A stretch of 64,000 nucleotides of DNA. It comes from Streptococcus mitis (GTDB lineage Bacteria > Bacillota > Bacilli > Lactobacillales > Streptococcaceae). The notes beneath the pieces were generated by a model. It saw nothing but the letters and a program-made list of their open reading frames with translations, had not been told where the DNA came from and ran no database searches. Location: NCBI RefSeq assembly GCF_002096845.1, contig NZ_NCVK01000010.1:30124-94123 (forward strand). Direction: 5' to 3'. Within the stretch, counting starts at the first letter, position 1. Every line of letters begins with the position of its first letter. The position numbers and the translations under genes were made by a program. This document shows positions 48,750 through 57,029 of the stretch, piece by piece.

Positions 48750-48848
48750 CTACTTCTTACCATCTAGCCATTTGCAGACGAAATACAAGATAATTCCAGC
48801 TATAACATCTGCTATAATAGTAAGAGCAAGCTCTGGTATAAGGCTCAT
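48750..48848 (-). CDS. Type I toxin, Fst-like, 32 residues, copy 1
   Basis: MSLIPELALTIIADVIAG then IILYFVCKWLDGKK. A single hydrophobic helix of about 22 residues with a polar, charged tail KWLDGKK, as in Fst/TxpA-type membrane toxins. The start follows GAGAGGAGG. The transcript begins at a strong promoter on the minus strand (TTGATG-17-TATAAT, 48935-48907), has a long leader with the palindrome ATCGGTTACCGAT, and runs to the shared terminator. When free of antitoxin it should insert in the membrane and stop growth. Confidence 0.82.
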   Translation of the reverse strand: MSLIPELALTIIADVIAGIILYFVCKWLDGKK

Positions 48849-48906
48849 TAGTTTTACCTCCTCTCACGAACCCATAGGAACGTAATCGGTAACCGATGAC
48901 AAAAGT

Positions 48907-48935
48907 ATTATACCACACTAAATTTAGATCATCAA
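48907..48935 (-). promoter_or_regulatory. Toxin promoter, module 1
   Basis: Minus strand TTGATG, 17 bases, TATAAT. Leader of about 55 bases contains the inverted repeat ATCGGTTACCGAT (48887-48899), which may limit translation. Confidence 0.75.
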
Positions 48936-48949
48936 AATAAATAAAACTC

Positions 48950-48978
48950 TTGAAATATCTGGGCTTATATGCTAAAAT
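48950..48978 (+). promoter_or_regulatory. Antitoxin RNA promoter, module 2
   Basis: TTGAAA, 17 bases, TAAAAT, exactly 344 bases after the first antitoxin promoter. Confidence 0.75.
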
Positions 48979-48984
48979 GTAGTT

Positions 48985-49047
48985 AGTTGATAAGGTTCAT
49001 TAGAACACCAAAGCCCCTAACTATGGCCGTAGTTAAGGGCTTTTTTG
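48985..49047 (+). ncRNA. Fst-type antitoxin RNA, module 2
   Basis: Predicted small RNA ending in AAGCCCCTAACTA...TAGTTAAGGGCTT (49011-49046, also the terminator shared with toxin 2). It holds AAGGTTCATTAG at 48992-49003, identical to module 1 and complementary to both toxin start regions. Confidence 0.7.
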
Positions 49048-49093
49048 ACGTATCTTAGCGATTTAACGGGTGTTGATAGGCTAGTCACTCGGT

Positions 49094-49192
49094 CTAGTCC
49101 TTACTATCTAGCCATCTGCAGACGAAATACAAGATAATTCCTGCTATGACGTCCGCTATAATAGTAAGAGCGAGCTCTATGATAAGGCTCAT
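49094..49192 (-). CDS. Type I toxin, Fst-like, 32 residues, copy 2
   Basis: MSLIIELALTIIADVIAG then IILYFVCRWLDSKD, four residues different from copy 1 (P5I, K26R, G30S, K32D). Hydrophobic helix and charged tail are kept. Start preceded by GAAGAGG, a weaker binding site than in copy 1. Promoter TTGATG-17-TATAAT on the minus strand at 49279-49251. Confidence 0.82.
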   Translation of the reverse strand: MSLIIELALTIIADVIAGIILYFVCRWLDSKD

Positions 49193-49250
49193 TAGTTTCA
49201 CCTCTTCTCACGAACCCATAGGAACGTAATCGGTAACCGATGACAAAAAT

Positions 49251-49279
49251 ATTATACCACACTACATTCAGATCATCAA
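49251..49279 (-). promoter_or_regulatory. Toxin promoter, module 2
   Basis: Minus strand TTGATG, 17 bases, TATAAT; leader carries the same ATCGGTTACCGAT inverted repeat. Confidence 0.75.
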
Positions 49280-49286
49280 GGTCACT

Positions 49287-49375
49287 TAATTCTTGAAATA
49301 TAGGGGATAGGCAAAAAGTCTTTAAAATCAAAAAATGTATAGTATCAGATGTATAAAAGCTTGATGTTATATCAA
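49287..49375 (+). repeat. Relic of a third TA unit joined to a degraded RUP-like repeat
   Basis: TTCTTGAAATAT at 49290-49301 repeats the start of an antitoxin promoter 342 bases after module 2, but after 49305 the sequence turns into GGCAAAAAGTCTTTAAAATCA...ATAGTATCAGATG, a decayed form of the RUP-like repeat seen at 40138. Confidence 0.5.
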
Positions 49376-49378
49376 TTA

Positions 49379-49434
49379 AAAAAGTGGATAGGAAAGTTTT
49401 CTGATTATCAGAATTCCTTCCTATCCACTTTTTG
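49379..49434. terminator. Bidirectional terminator
   Basis: AAGTGGATAGGAA/TTCCTATCCACTT stem with A and T runs on both sides; terminates the acid phosphatase gene from the right. Confidence 0.85.
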
Positions 49435-49480
49435 AAGATTGTAAGTTAGCCTAATTTTATGTAGAATCAGCTTATTTGTT

Positions 49481-50338
49481 TTATTTATCAAAACCTTGCA
49501 AGGCTTTTTGGCGTTCTTCTACTTGACCTTTAGCATCTAGTTTGTTACCACCGTATACAGCTGATTCCCATGATCCGTACATTGGATTTGGGAAGATGAT
49601 GAATTTTTCACCGAATTCTTTTTGCAATTCTTCAAGTTGTTTATCACGGTCAGATTCAGAAGTCTTAGAAAAATCTGCAAAGTCTACAAGGTTATCACCA
49701 AACAATAAGATAAGATTTGTTTTTTCTTGAACTTTTTGGCGACGACCTTCTTTGGATTTTACACCGCTTTCTAAGAACATGAGATGATCACGTCCTTGAA
49801 CAGGAATTCCTTCACTTTCAAGATTTTTAATGGTAGCATCTACTTGATTAGCTGAGCGGTCAGAAATATAGTAGATTTGGACACCGTTTTGATCAGCAAA
49901 CTGAAGAAAATCTTTGGCACCTGGGACAGCTTTTGCTGTAGCTTTTTGAACCCAAACATCCCAATTTTCGGGTGTGAATGCTGTACCGTCTTTGACATTT
50001 TGTACTTGATAAGGGCTATTATCTAGGACAGTTTCATCCAAGTCTAAAACGATAGAGTAAGGTTTGTCTGATTCTGTTTTGAGCAATTCTTTTAGGTGAT
50101 TTGTTGCAACGTTATAACCCTGTATGTATAAAGCTTTAGTTTCAGCTGATTTTTGATACCAAAGGGTTGACATAGTGTTTTCTCTTGACCGTAGTTGGTC
50201 ATATGTCATTGTAACTTGATTATCAGACGAGCTATTATTGCTTGTCTGTGTTTCTGTAGACTTTGTTGTACAACTAGCCAATAAGACGACAGAAGCAAGT
50301 GCAGAAAGGATTGTAACAGTAGTTTTTGCTGTTTTCAT
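49481..50338 (-). CDS. Acid phosphatase/5'-nucleotidase lipoprotein, e(P4) family
   Basis: 285 residues. Lipobox LLASC at about 17-21, then the HAD class B-type acid phosphatase fold: VLDLDETVLDNSPYQ (DxD nucleophile, about 98), ISDRSANQVDAT (motif II), and LLFGDNLVDFADF (motif IV). Family members such as LppC and Haemophilus P4 dephosphorylate nucleotides (including NMN) at the cell surface for nucleoside uptake. Start at ATG 50338, after AGGAGATATTTC; upstream in-frame codons would bury the signal peptide. Monocistronic. Confidence 0.92.
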   Translation of the reverse strand: MKTAKTTVTILSALASVVLLASCTTKSTETQTSNNSSSDNQVTMTYDQLRSRENTMSTLWYQKSAETKALYIQGYNVATNHLKELLKTESDKPYSIVLDLDETVLDNSPYQVQNVKDGTAFTPENWDVWVQKATAKAVPGAKDFLQFADQNGVQIYYISDRSANQVDATIKNLESEGIPVQGRDHLMFLESGVKSKEGRRQKVQEKTNLILLFGDNLVDFADFSKTSESDRDKQLEELQKEFGEKFIIFPNPMYGSWESAVYGGNKLDAKGQVEERQKALQGFDK

Positions 50339-50581
50339 GAAATATCTCCTATTCATTAATTTCAATAAATAGTATAGCACGAGAGAAAAGTTAAGGCAAG
50401 TCATTCTCTGACTATGGATGTAGATTCTATAGAAGTTAATATAATAAAAAAAGCGATTGCTAACTTGAAATGCAGTTTCACCTCTAATTATTGACATTTC
50501 AGGAAAAATTGCAGTAAAAACTGCACAACCTTCTTTAAATGTGCTATAATACAGGAAAAAATAATGATGGAGGTCACGATA

Positions 50582-51481
50582 ATGGCAACATTTTTGATGA
50601 TTTTTGTGGTGGTTTGTGTGCTCCTATTGGTGATAGTCACACTGAGTACAGTTTATGTGGTTCGTCAGCAGTCGGTGGCGATTATTGAACGCTTTGGGAA
50701 ATACCAAAAGGTTGCCAATAGCGGTATTCATATTCGCTTGCCTTTTGGGATTGACTCGATTGCGGCACGAATCCAGTTACGCTTGTTGCAAAGCGATATT
50801 GTGGTTGAGACTAAGACCAAGGACAATGTGTTCGTTATGATGAATGTAGCGACTCAGTACCGTGTCAATGAGCAGAGCGTAACAGATGCCTACTATAAAC
50901 TCATGCGTCCAGAATCTCAGATTAAATCTTATATCGAAGATGCCCTTCGCTCTTCTGTTCCAAAATTAACCTTGGATGAATTGTTTGAGAAAAAAGATGA
51001 GATTGCCCTTGAAGTTCAACATCAAGTAGCAGAAGAAATGACTACTTACGGTTATATTATTGTGAAAACCTTGATTACTAAGGTAGAGCCAGATGCAGAA
51101 GTCAAGCAATCCATGAATGAAATCAATGCTGCGCAACGTAAGCGGGTCGCAGCGCAAGAATTGGCGGAAGCAGACAAGATTAAAATCGTCACTGCAGCTG
51201 AAGCCGAAGCAGAGAAAGACCGCCTTCATGGTGTGGGGATTGCCCAACAACGTAAGGCTATTGTGGATGGATTGGCAGAGTCTATCACCGAACTCAAGGA
51301 AGCCAATGTTGGTATGACAGAAGAACAAATCATGTCCATCCTCTTGACCAACCAGTATTTGGATACCTTGAATACCTTTGCTTCTAAAGGAAACCAAACT
51401 ATCTTTTTACCAAATACGCCAAATGGTGTAGATGATATCCGTACTCAAATCTTGTCAGCCCTCCGTGCTGAGAAGAAATAA
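50582..51481 (+). CDS. SPFH/Band 7 (stomatin-like) membrane protein
   Basis: 299 residues. One N-terminal membrane helix (about 2-27), the SPFH domain (about 30-190: RQQSVAIIERFGKYQKVANSG, TKDNVFVMMNVATQYRV, in parts), and a helical C-terminal region rich in Ala/Glu (AAQRKRVAAQELAEADKIK) that probably makes a coiled coil. Stomatin-like proteins form large membrane scaffolds and often pair with NfeD or a protease; no partner is encoded here. Start at 50582, after GGAGGTCACGATA; promoter GTGCTATAATAC just upstream. Confidence 0.9.
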   Translation: MATFLMIFVVVCVLLLVIVTLSTVYVVRQQSVAIIERFGKYQKVANSGIHIRLPFGIDSIAARIQLRLLQSDIVVETKTKDNVFVMMNVATQYRVNEQSVTDAYYKLMRPESQIKSYIEDALRSSVPKLTLDELFEKKDEIALEVQHQVAEEMTTYGYIIVKTLITKVEPDAEVKQSMNEINAAQRKRVAAQELAEADKIKIVTAAEAEAEKDRLHGVGIAQQRKAIVDGLAESITELKEANVGMTEEQIMSILLTNQYLDTLNTFASKGNQTIFLPNTPNGVDDIRTQILSALRAEKK

Positions 51482-51487
51482 TAGACT

Positions 51488-51640
51488 AATACTCTTCGAA
51501 AATCTCTTCAAACCACGTCAGCGTCGCCTTGCCGTAGATATATGTAACTGACTTCGTCAGTCTTATCTACAACCTCAAAACGGTGTTTTGAGCAACCTGC
51601 GGCTAGTTTCCTAGTTTGCTCTTTGATTTTCATTGAGTAC
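51488..51640 (+). repeat. BOX element with one boxB unit
   Basis: ATACTCTTCGAAAATCTCTTC, boxA core CGTCAGCGTCGCCTTGCCG, one boxB built on ACTGACTTCGTCAGT and CAAAACGGTGTTTTG, then boxC to TCATTGAGTAC. The following 200 bases before the protease gene contain a terminator and AT-rich promoter DNA. Confidence 0.93.
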
Positions 51641-51667
51641 AAAGAGCCTGGCAACAGGCTCTTTTTG
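51641..51667 (+). terminator. Terminator after SPFH gene and BOX
   Basis: AAAGAGCCTG/CAGGCTCTTT stem with GCAA loop and T tail. Confidence 0.88.
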
Positions 51668-51835
51668 CATTGCATTTGTTAAGAAAAGCAAAGAACATTG
51701 ATATACATTTAACTAAAATTATTGTATGTTGTCTCCCTTAACTTGGAATGATAAGGGAATAACTAGAAAGATTTGTGAATACAAACTATTTCTGATATAC
51801 TAAATATACAGTAATAATGAATGATAGGATATGGA

Positions 51836-54800
51836 ATGAAAGAATTTCAATTTGAGAGAAAGCAGCGTTTTTCTTTGAGAAAATATACAATAGGAGCTTG
51901 TTCGGTTTTGCTAGGAACGAGTTTATTTTTTGCTGGTATGGGGGTTCAACCCGTACAGGCTACAGAAACGACTTCAACACTAATTTCAAGTCATTACTTG
52001 GATGAGCAGGATTTACCTGAAAAGCTGAAATCTGAGTTGCAATGGTTTGAAGAAAATAAGATTGAGGTAAAAGAGGGAAAAGAATACTATTTTGTCTATC
52101 GAAAATTGGCTACAAGATTACCAGAAACAGGTCTGTTTTCTAATGATGGGATGTTTATCTTGGGAGCAGGATTATTATTGCTTTCCTTCACTTTAATCAA
52201 GAGAAAAAAGGGAGCGTCTTACTTCCTTGTGAGCGTCTTTGCTGTTGGTGGTTGGGGAGCATCCATCTCTGCTTTAGAAAATCTGGTAGAATTGCAACCA
52301 GCCCTTGTTAAGAGAGTAGAAGGTCAGTTTCTACCAAGCCCTGAAAGAGTCCAAGGATATGAATTTACGGGATATTATTTGGTAAGAGATAGTGGTAGCA
52401 AGGAACTTTCTGTTGATAAGGTAGAGTCGCCAGTATTATCTCAAAAGGAGGAAAGTTCAGAACCTCAATCTAAGAAGATTGTACCACAGTTGGCATCTCA
52501 TTTTAGCTCGACTAAAGATCTTGTGCAATCTCCTCAACCATCTTACGCAGTTGAGCCTGTTTTAAATCCAACTCCTGAAAAAAGTATGAGTATTGAGTCT
52601 AAAAAAGTACCAGATGAAGGAATGAAAACTGTTATTGAAGACAAGCCAGAACTGGAAGTTAGGGTAGGGGAGATAGAGTTTGAAACTCAATTGCAGTCTG
52701 ATCCAACTCTGGCTAAGGGAGAAAAAAGAATTTCTATAGAAGGTGCCAAGGGACAAGAACGAATCTTAACAGAAGTAAGGATTATTGATGGTGTGGTTAC
52801 GCGCAATGAAGTAGGGAGAGAAGTGCTTCGTGAACCAGTTACTCAGGTGATTCTGGTCGGGACAAAAGAGAAGGAACCTCAAGAAAATGGCATAAGCCTA
52901 GCCCCGGAAGTCCAACCAACTCTCCCCTCTTATGAAGGCGGCGTCTCTGGTGAATCTTTGGTAGAACCAGCGCTTCCATCTTATGAAGGCGATGTTTTTG
53001 GCGAATCCTTGGTGGAACCGTCCCTTCCTTCTTATGAGGGTGGTGTTTCCGGTGAATCCTTGGTGGAACCGTCCCTTCCCTCTTATGAAGGTGGTGTTTC
53101 GGGTGTGCCTTTGGTAGAGCCGTCCCTTCCGTCTTATGAAGGTGGCGTTTCCGGTGAGTCCTTGGTAGAACCAGTGCTTCCCTCTTATGAAGGCGGTGTT
53201 TCTGGTGAATCCTTGGTGGAACCGTCCCTTCCCTCTTATGAAGGCGGTGTTTCCGGTGAGTCCTTGGTAGAACCAGTGCTTCCCTCTTATGAAGGCGGTG
53301 TTTCCGGCGATCCTTTGGTAGAGCCATCTCTTCCGTCTTATGAAGGCGGTGTTTCTGGTGAATCCTTGGTGGAACCGTCCCTTCCCTCTTATGAAGGTGG
53401 TGTTTCGGGTGAGCCTTTGGTAGAGCCGTCCCTTCCGTCTTATGAAGGTGGCGTTTCCGGTGAGCCTGAGATACAGGAGTCTCTCCCAGAGTATAAAGAA
53501 GACACTCAACTTCCTCAGACCAAAGTGGAGACCAAAGCTGTTCCTTATGAAACCGTTTATGAAAAGAATGAGGAACTAGACCACGGCGTTACAAGAGTAA
53601 AAATTCCGGGTGTTGAGGGACAAGAACAAGTTACTACTACCTATACTAAAGATCAAGCAAGTGGAAATATTTCTGAGAATAAAACTGTCAAAATAGTAGC
53701 TAACAAAGTTGATCAAGTTGTAGAAGTTGGAACTAAACCGAGTGTTGAAACTACTGTCCTATCTCATAAAACGATCTACCAGGTGAATCCTGCTTTGGAG
53801 TTCAGACAAGAGAAAGTAGCGGTTGCAGGGCGTGATGGTTCGGTGGAAACTAGGACGACTTATCAATTAGATAAGGCAACAGGTCAGGTGACGGTATCTG
53901 ACACTACTAGACAAGTAAATCCAGCAGTCGATAAAGTGATTCAAGTTGGTAATGTGGAAAAAGTAATACAACCGATTGCTGTTACTGAGGAGCGAAGAGA
54001 GGATTCTTCTCTTACTAAAAATATAGAAAAGGTAGCCTCTGAAGGAGAAGTTGGTGAGAATACACTTACCAGAACATACGCTATCAATGAACAAACTGGC
54101 GAATTGGTTAATCCTCAAGAAGTGAGTCAAATAACAAAACCAATGAAATCGAGAGTTATTTTAGTTGGTAGTCAGGAGGATAAACCACACTTACTTCCGG
54201 CTAATAGTGAGAGAGAAGATGCTGTGGATGTGTCTGCTCTTACCACAAGCGCGAGATCAGTAGACTTCTTACATGACAGTAAACTAAAAGAACAGTTGGA
54301 GCCTGTCTATGATCCTCGAGATATTATAACAAAGAGAATTGCGCTCAGAAAAACACACCCAAATATCACTGACCAAGAAGTCAAAGATATGTTGCGTACA
54401 GAGTATCTTCAAAAACTGTCAATTCAAGAAAGCTTTGATCAGACGAAGACGCAAGCTGAGTCAAGTTTTAAAAAGATTGCCTCGCATACTTTGGGAATTA
54501 TAGGAGATACCCCTGAAAATCGCAGTAAGGTCAAACAAGAGCTTGAGCAATACAAAGAGCAGATCTTGTTGGGACTGTCTTATATCAATCGTTTTTATAA
54601 TATTCAATTTGGGGACACGAATATTCGTGATATTCTGGCCTTTAATCCAAGTTCATTTGGCAATAAGACAATGACTGCCTTGGATAGTTTGAAAAAATTA
54701 GGATCCATGTCTTATGAAGAGATGAAGTTGACCAATAGTCCTCAAACATTTACAAAGTATTTATCTACCATTACAGGTAAGGCTAGCTTGAAGGAATTTT

Positions 54801-56506
54801 TAGACAGCAATCGCCAACTCTTTACGTCAGATGATGAGGATACTTGGCTTAAAAAATCTAGCCAAGCTATGATTGTTGAAAAATCATCTAAGGAAAATCC
54901 TTCAGCGCATGTCGGGCTGTATAGCAAGTTGACAGCTGGGGAAAAGGATCCTCGTAAACAAGAGGCTAATATGGCTGCTATTTTGGGACTTTTGAATGTG
55001 AAAGAACCAAATGTTTACGTGATTAGTAATATGGCGACGATTACTTATGGTAATATTGGTTCCTATATAGATACTTCTCTTGCCCAGTCTAATCCAACTA
55101 AGTATCAGGCTGAACTTGCTAGAGTCAAGTCTTTAATTGAAAAAGCCGCTGTACAACAAGCTAACTATGTTGATACTCTTTATCGTATAACAAAACCGGA
55201 AAATCGTGATAAGTTGCTGACAAATCGCTTGATTATTGATACGATGAAGAAATATACAAGTAATCCGAATGCCCAGATTGATAGCACTTGGTCACCAGCT
55301 ACTGGTAGTGGAGCTGATAAGGGGGTCGACCAATTTATGACTCCTATGAATTACTATTCTCCAGTAAGTAAGGTGGGAGCTGAAGCCAATGGATTAGGTG
55401 TCCGTTACTTTATAGATAGGGTTTTGGATGATAGAGGTTCAGCGACTTATTCTCATGAAATGACGCACTTACTAGATAGAACTGTCTTGTTTAATAATCA
55501 CGGTCGTCGAGATGGTACAGGAGCAGAGTTTTATGCGCGTGGTATTTTTGAAAACTCCTATAATCCAGAAAAGGATACTTATTTCAATCTCAACTTTGTA
55601 TATGATGAGAGTGATAAGAATGGATTTTACAATAAAACACCTGATCGATTTAAAACGGCAGAAGATTTGAAATCTTATATGAAGGGAAGTTTTGATGTTC
55701 TTTATACTCTAGATTATCTAGAAGCAGAGGCAAGTAGAAACTTATCTGCAGAAGACAAGATGAGTTATTTCAAAAAAATAATGCCAATCACTTCAACAGG
55801 TCCTAGAACTTGGGTAGATTACCGTAATCCATCAGTTAAACCAACTCATAAGAGTGAGGAGATTCAAGCTCTGACCTTAGAAGATGCCAAAAAATTGACA
55901 GATATTGATAGTTTGATTGACAATCATATCCTGGTCAATCGTTATATCATTGCTGGTTTTTCAGATAAAGGTAAAATTGCAGCAAATGGATATTATTTAG
56001 TGGATATGTTTGATACCATTTATGGTGTTAGTCAAAATGACTCTGGTATGAGTGGGGATATCACCTTTAGAAAACAAGCCTTTGAATTGATGGCTACTTT
56101 GGGCTACTATGAAGGATTTGTTCCTTATGTGTCAAATCAGTTTAAAGAAGCAGCAGAGGCTGAAAACAAGCCTTTGTCTGATACTTACATTTTCAATAAC
56201 ATTTTGAATGGTAAGAGCTATGCTGAGTTCAAAAAAGCACAGTTTAAGGAAAGGGTAGCTAAGATTGATCAATTGAAACCTTTGACAATCCAATATGAAG
56301 GTCAGGAAGTAAGGCTGACAAGTCAGAAGTTAAGCGACTTGATGCAGAAAGCTGTCCAAGAGGAGTTGAAACAGATTAAGGCAGGCAAAACAACTGCGCG
56401 CACCTATACCTTTATCGAAACTCCAGTTCAAAAACTGAAAAAAGCGATTTATAAAGCTTATCTCAAAGATTCAGATGACTTTAGACAATCGATTTACAAT
56501 AGCTAA
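51836..56506 (+). CDS. M26 family zinc metalloprotease (IgA1 protease/Zmp-like)
   Basis: 1556 residues. YSIRK-type signal (FSLRKYTIGACSVLLG), then a sortase motif near the N-terminus (RLPETGLF at about 103) with a membrane helix and RKKKG, the inverted anchoring layout known for streptococcal IgA1 proteases. Four G5-type domains, one before and three after a tract of eleven 17-residue repeats (about 360-545, consensus SLVEPSLPSYEGGVSGE). The catalytic domain holds HEMTH at 1207-1211 with the third ligand Glu 20 residues later (GTGAEFYA). Shorter than ZmpA/ZmpB/ZmpC (about 1850-2000). Which Zmp type, and whether IgA1 is a substrate, cannot be told from sequence alone. Confidence 0.9.
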   Translation: MKEFQFERKQRFSLRKYTIGACSVLLGTSLFFAGMGVQPVQATETTSTLISSHYLDEQDLPEKLKSELQWFEENKIEVKEGKEYYFVYRKLATRLPETGLFSNDGMFILGAGLLLLSFTLIKRKKGASYFLVSVFAVGGWGASISALENLVELQPALVKRVEGQFLPSPERVQGYEFTGYYLVRDSGSKELSVDKVESPVLSQKEESSEPQSKKIVPQLASHFSSTKDLVQSPQPSYAVEPVLNPTPEKSMSIESKKVPDEGMKTVIEDKPELEVRVGEIEFETQLQSDPTLAKGEKRISIEGAKGQERILTEVRIIDGVVTRNEVGREVLREPVTQVILVGTKEKEPQENGISLAPEVQPTLPSYEGGVSGESLVEPALPSYEGDVFGESLVEPSLPSYEGGVSGESLVEPSLPSYEGGVSGVPLVEPSLPSYEGGVSGESLVEPVLPSYEGGVSGESLVEPSLPSYEGGVSGESLVEPVLPSYEGGVSGDPLVEPSLPSYEGGVSGESLVEPSLPSYEGGVSGEPLVEPSLPSYEGGVSGEPEIQESLPEYKEDTQLPQTKVETKAVPYETVYEKNEELDHGVTRVKIPGVEGQEQVTTTYTKDQASGNISENKTVKIVANKVDQVVEVGTKPSVETTVLSHKTIYQVNPALEFRQEKVAVAGRDGSVETRTTYQLDKATGQVTVSDTTRQVNPAVDKVIQVGNVEKVIQPIAVTEERREDSSLTKNIEKVASEGEVGENTLTRTYAINEQTGELVNPQEVSQITKPMKSRVILVGSQEDKPHLLPANSEREDAVDVSALTTSARSVDFLHDSKLKEQLEPVYDPRDIITKRIALRKTHPNITDQEVKDMLRTEYLQKLSIQESFDQTKTQAESSFKKIASHTLGIIGDTPENRSKVKQELEQYKEQILLGLSYINRFYNIQFGDTNIRDILAFNPSSFGNKTMTALDSLKKLGSMSYEEMKLTNSPQTFTKYLSTITGKASLKEFLDSNRQLFTSDDEDTWLKKSSQAMIVEKSSKENPSAHVGLYSKLTAGEKDPRKQEANMAAILGLLNVKEPNVYVISNMATITYGNIGSYIDTSLAQSNPTKYQAELARVKSLIEKAAVQQANYVDTLYRITKPENRDKLLTNRLIIDTMKKYTSNPNAQIDSTWSPATGSGADKGVDQFMTPMNYYSPVSKVGAEANGLGVRYFIDRVLDDRGSATYSHEMTHLLDRTVLFNNHGRRDGTGAEFYARGIFENSYNPEKDTYFNLNFVYDESDKNGFYNKTPDRFKTAEDLKSYMKGSFDVLYTLDYLEAEASRNLSAEDKMSYFKKIMPITSTGPRTWVDYRNPSVKPTHKSEEIQALTLEDAKKLTDIDSLIDNHILVNRYIIAGFSDKGKIAANGYYLVDMFDTIYGVSQNDSGMSGDITFRKQAFELMATLGYYEGFVPYVSNQFKEAAEAENKPLSDTYIFNNILNGKSYAEFKKAQFKERVAKIDQLKPLTIQYEGQEVRLTSQKLSDLMQKAVQEELKQIKAGKTTARTYTFIETPVQKLKKAIYKAYLKDSDDFRQSIYNS
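52908..53470 (+). repeat. Eleven tandem 51-bp repeats in the M26 protease gene
   Basis: In-frame units encoding LPSYEGGVSGESLVEPS-like 17-mers. Third-position differences (CCC/CCG/CCT, TCC/TCG) show that several units were copied as pairs, e.g. units 6-7 and 8-9, so copy number is likely variable between strains. Confidence 0.92.
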
Positions 56507-56515
56507 GACAAAAGG

Positions 56516-56553
56516 AACATCTCTCTGGAATGAACATTCAGAGGGGTGTTTTT
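56516..56553 (+). terminator. Protease gene terminator
   Basis: AACATCTCTCTGAAT-type hairpin with ATTCAGAGGGGTGTT and six T residues. Confidence 0.8.
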
Positions 56554-56572
56554 TGGTTCTTGTCAGATTTGC

Positions 56573-56857
56573 TACTCAATGAAAATCAAAAAGTAAACTA
56601 GGAAGCGAGCCGCAGGTTGCTCAAAGTACAGCTTTGAGGTTGCAGATAAAACTGACGAAGTCAGCTCAAAACACCGTTTTGAGGTTGTAGATAAGACTGA
56701 CGAAGTCAGCTCAAAACACTGTTTTGAGGTTGTAGATGAAACTGACGAAGTCAGCTCAAAACATGGTTTTGAGGTAGTAGATAAAACTGACGAAGTCAGT
56801 AACCATACCTACGGTAAGGCGACGCTGACGTGGTTTGAAGAGATTTTCGAAGAGTAT
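56573..56857 (-). repeat. Long BOX element with four boxB units
   Basis: TACTCAATGAAAATC, boxC, four consecutive 45-bp boxB units (each with CAAAACA.NN.TTTTGAGGT and ACTGACGAAGTCAG palindromes), boxA, ending TTTTCGAAGAGTAT. The largest of the six BOX copies. Remaining DNA between 56507 and 57029 holds a terminator and the GH2 promoter. Confidence 0.93.
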
Positions 56858-56965
56858 GACCTTGTTTCTTGAAAATGACAGTTTATATGAACATGGAGTG
56901 ATTTTCAGACTCCTCCACAAATTATAGAATCTTTTCTGAGGATTTAGGGAGTGATGGAAGAAGTC

Positions 56966-56994
56966 TTGAAAGCGCTTTTGTTTTATGCTATAGT
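56966..56994 (+). promoter_or_regulatory. Glycosidase operon promoter with cre site
   Basis: TTGAAA (56966-56971), 17 bases, TATAGT (56989-56994). TGAAAGCGCTTTTG (56967-56980) is a CcpA-type operator on the -35, so glucose should repress the operon. Confidence 0.75.
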
Positions 56995-57029
56995 CAAGTA
57001 AAGCGAGTCGTTTAAAGAGGAATGTTTGT

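Noticed and set aside
52908..53470. Tandem repeats considered as a CRISPR array
   Set aside because: Units are contiguous, in-frame and coding, with no unique spacers and no cas genes nearby.
52839..53509. Two long minus-strand open frames (162 and 203 codons) opposite the protease repeats
   Set aside because: They mirror the 51-bp repeats, have no ribosome binding sites and give low-complexity Arg/His-rich products; the plus-strand frame is the clear gene.
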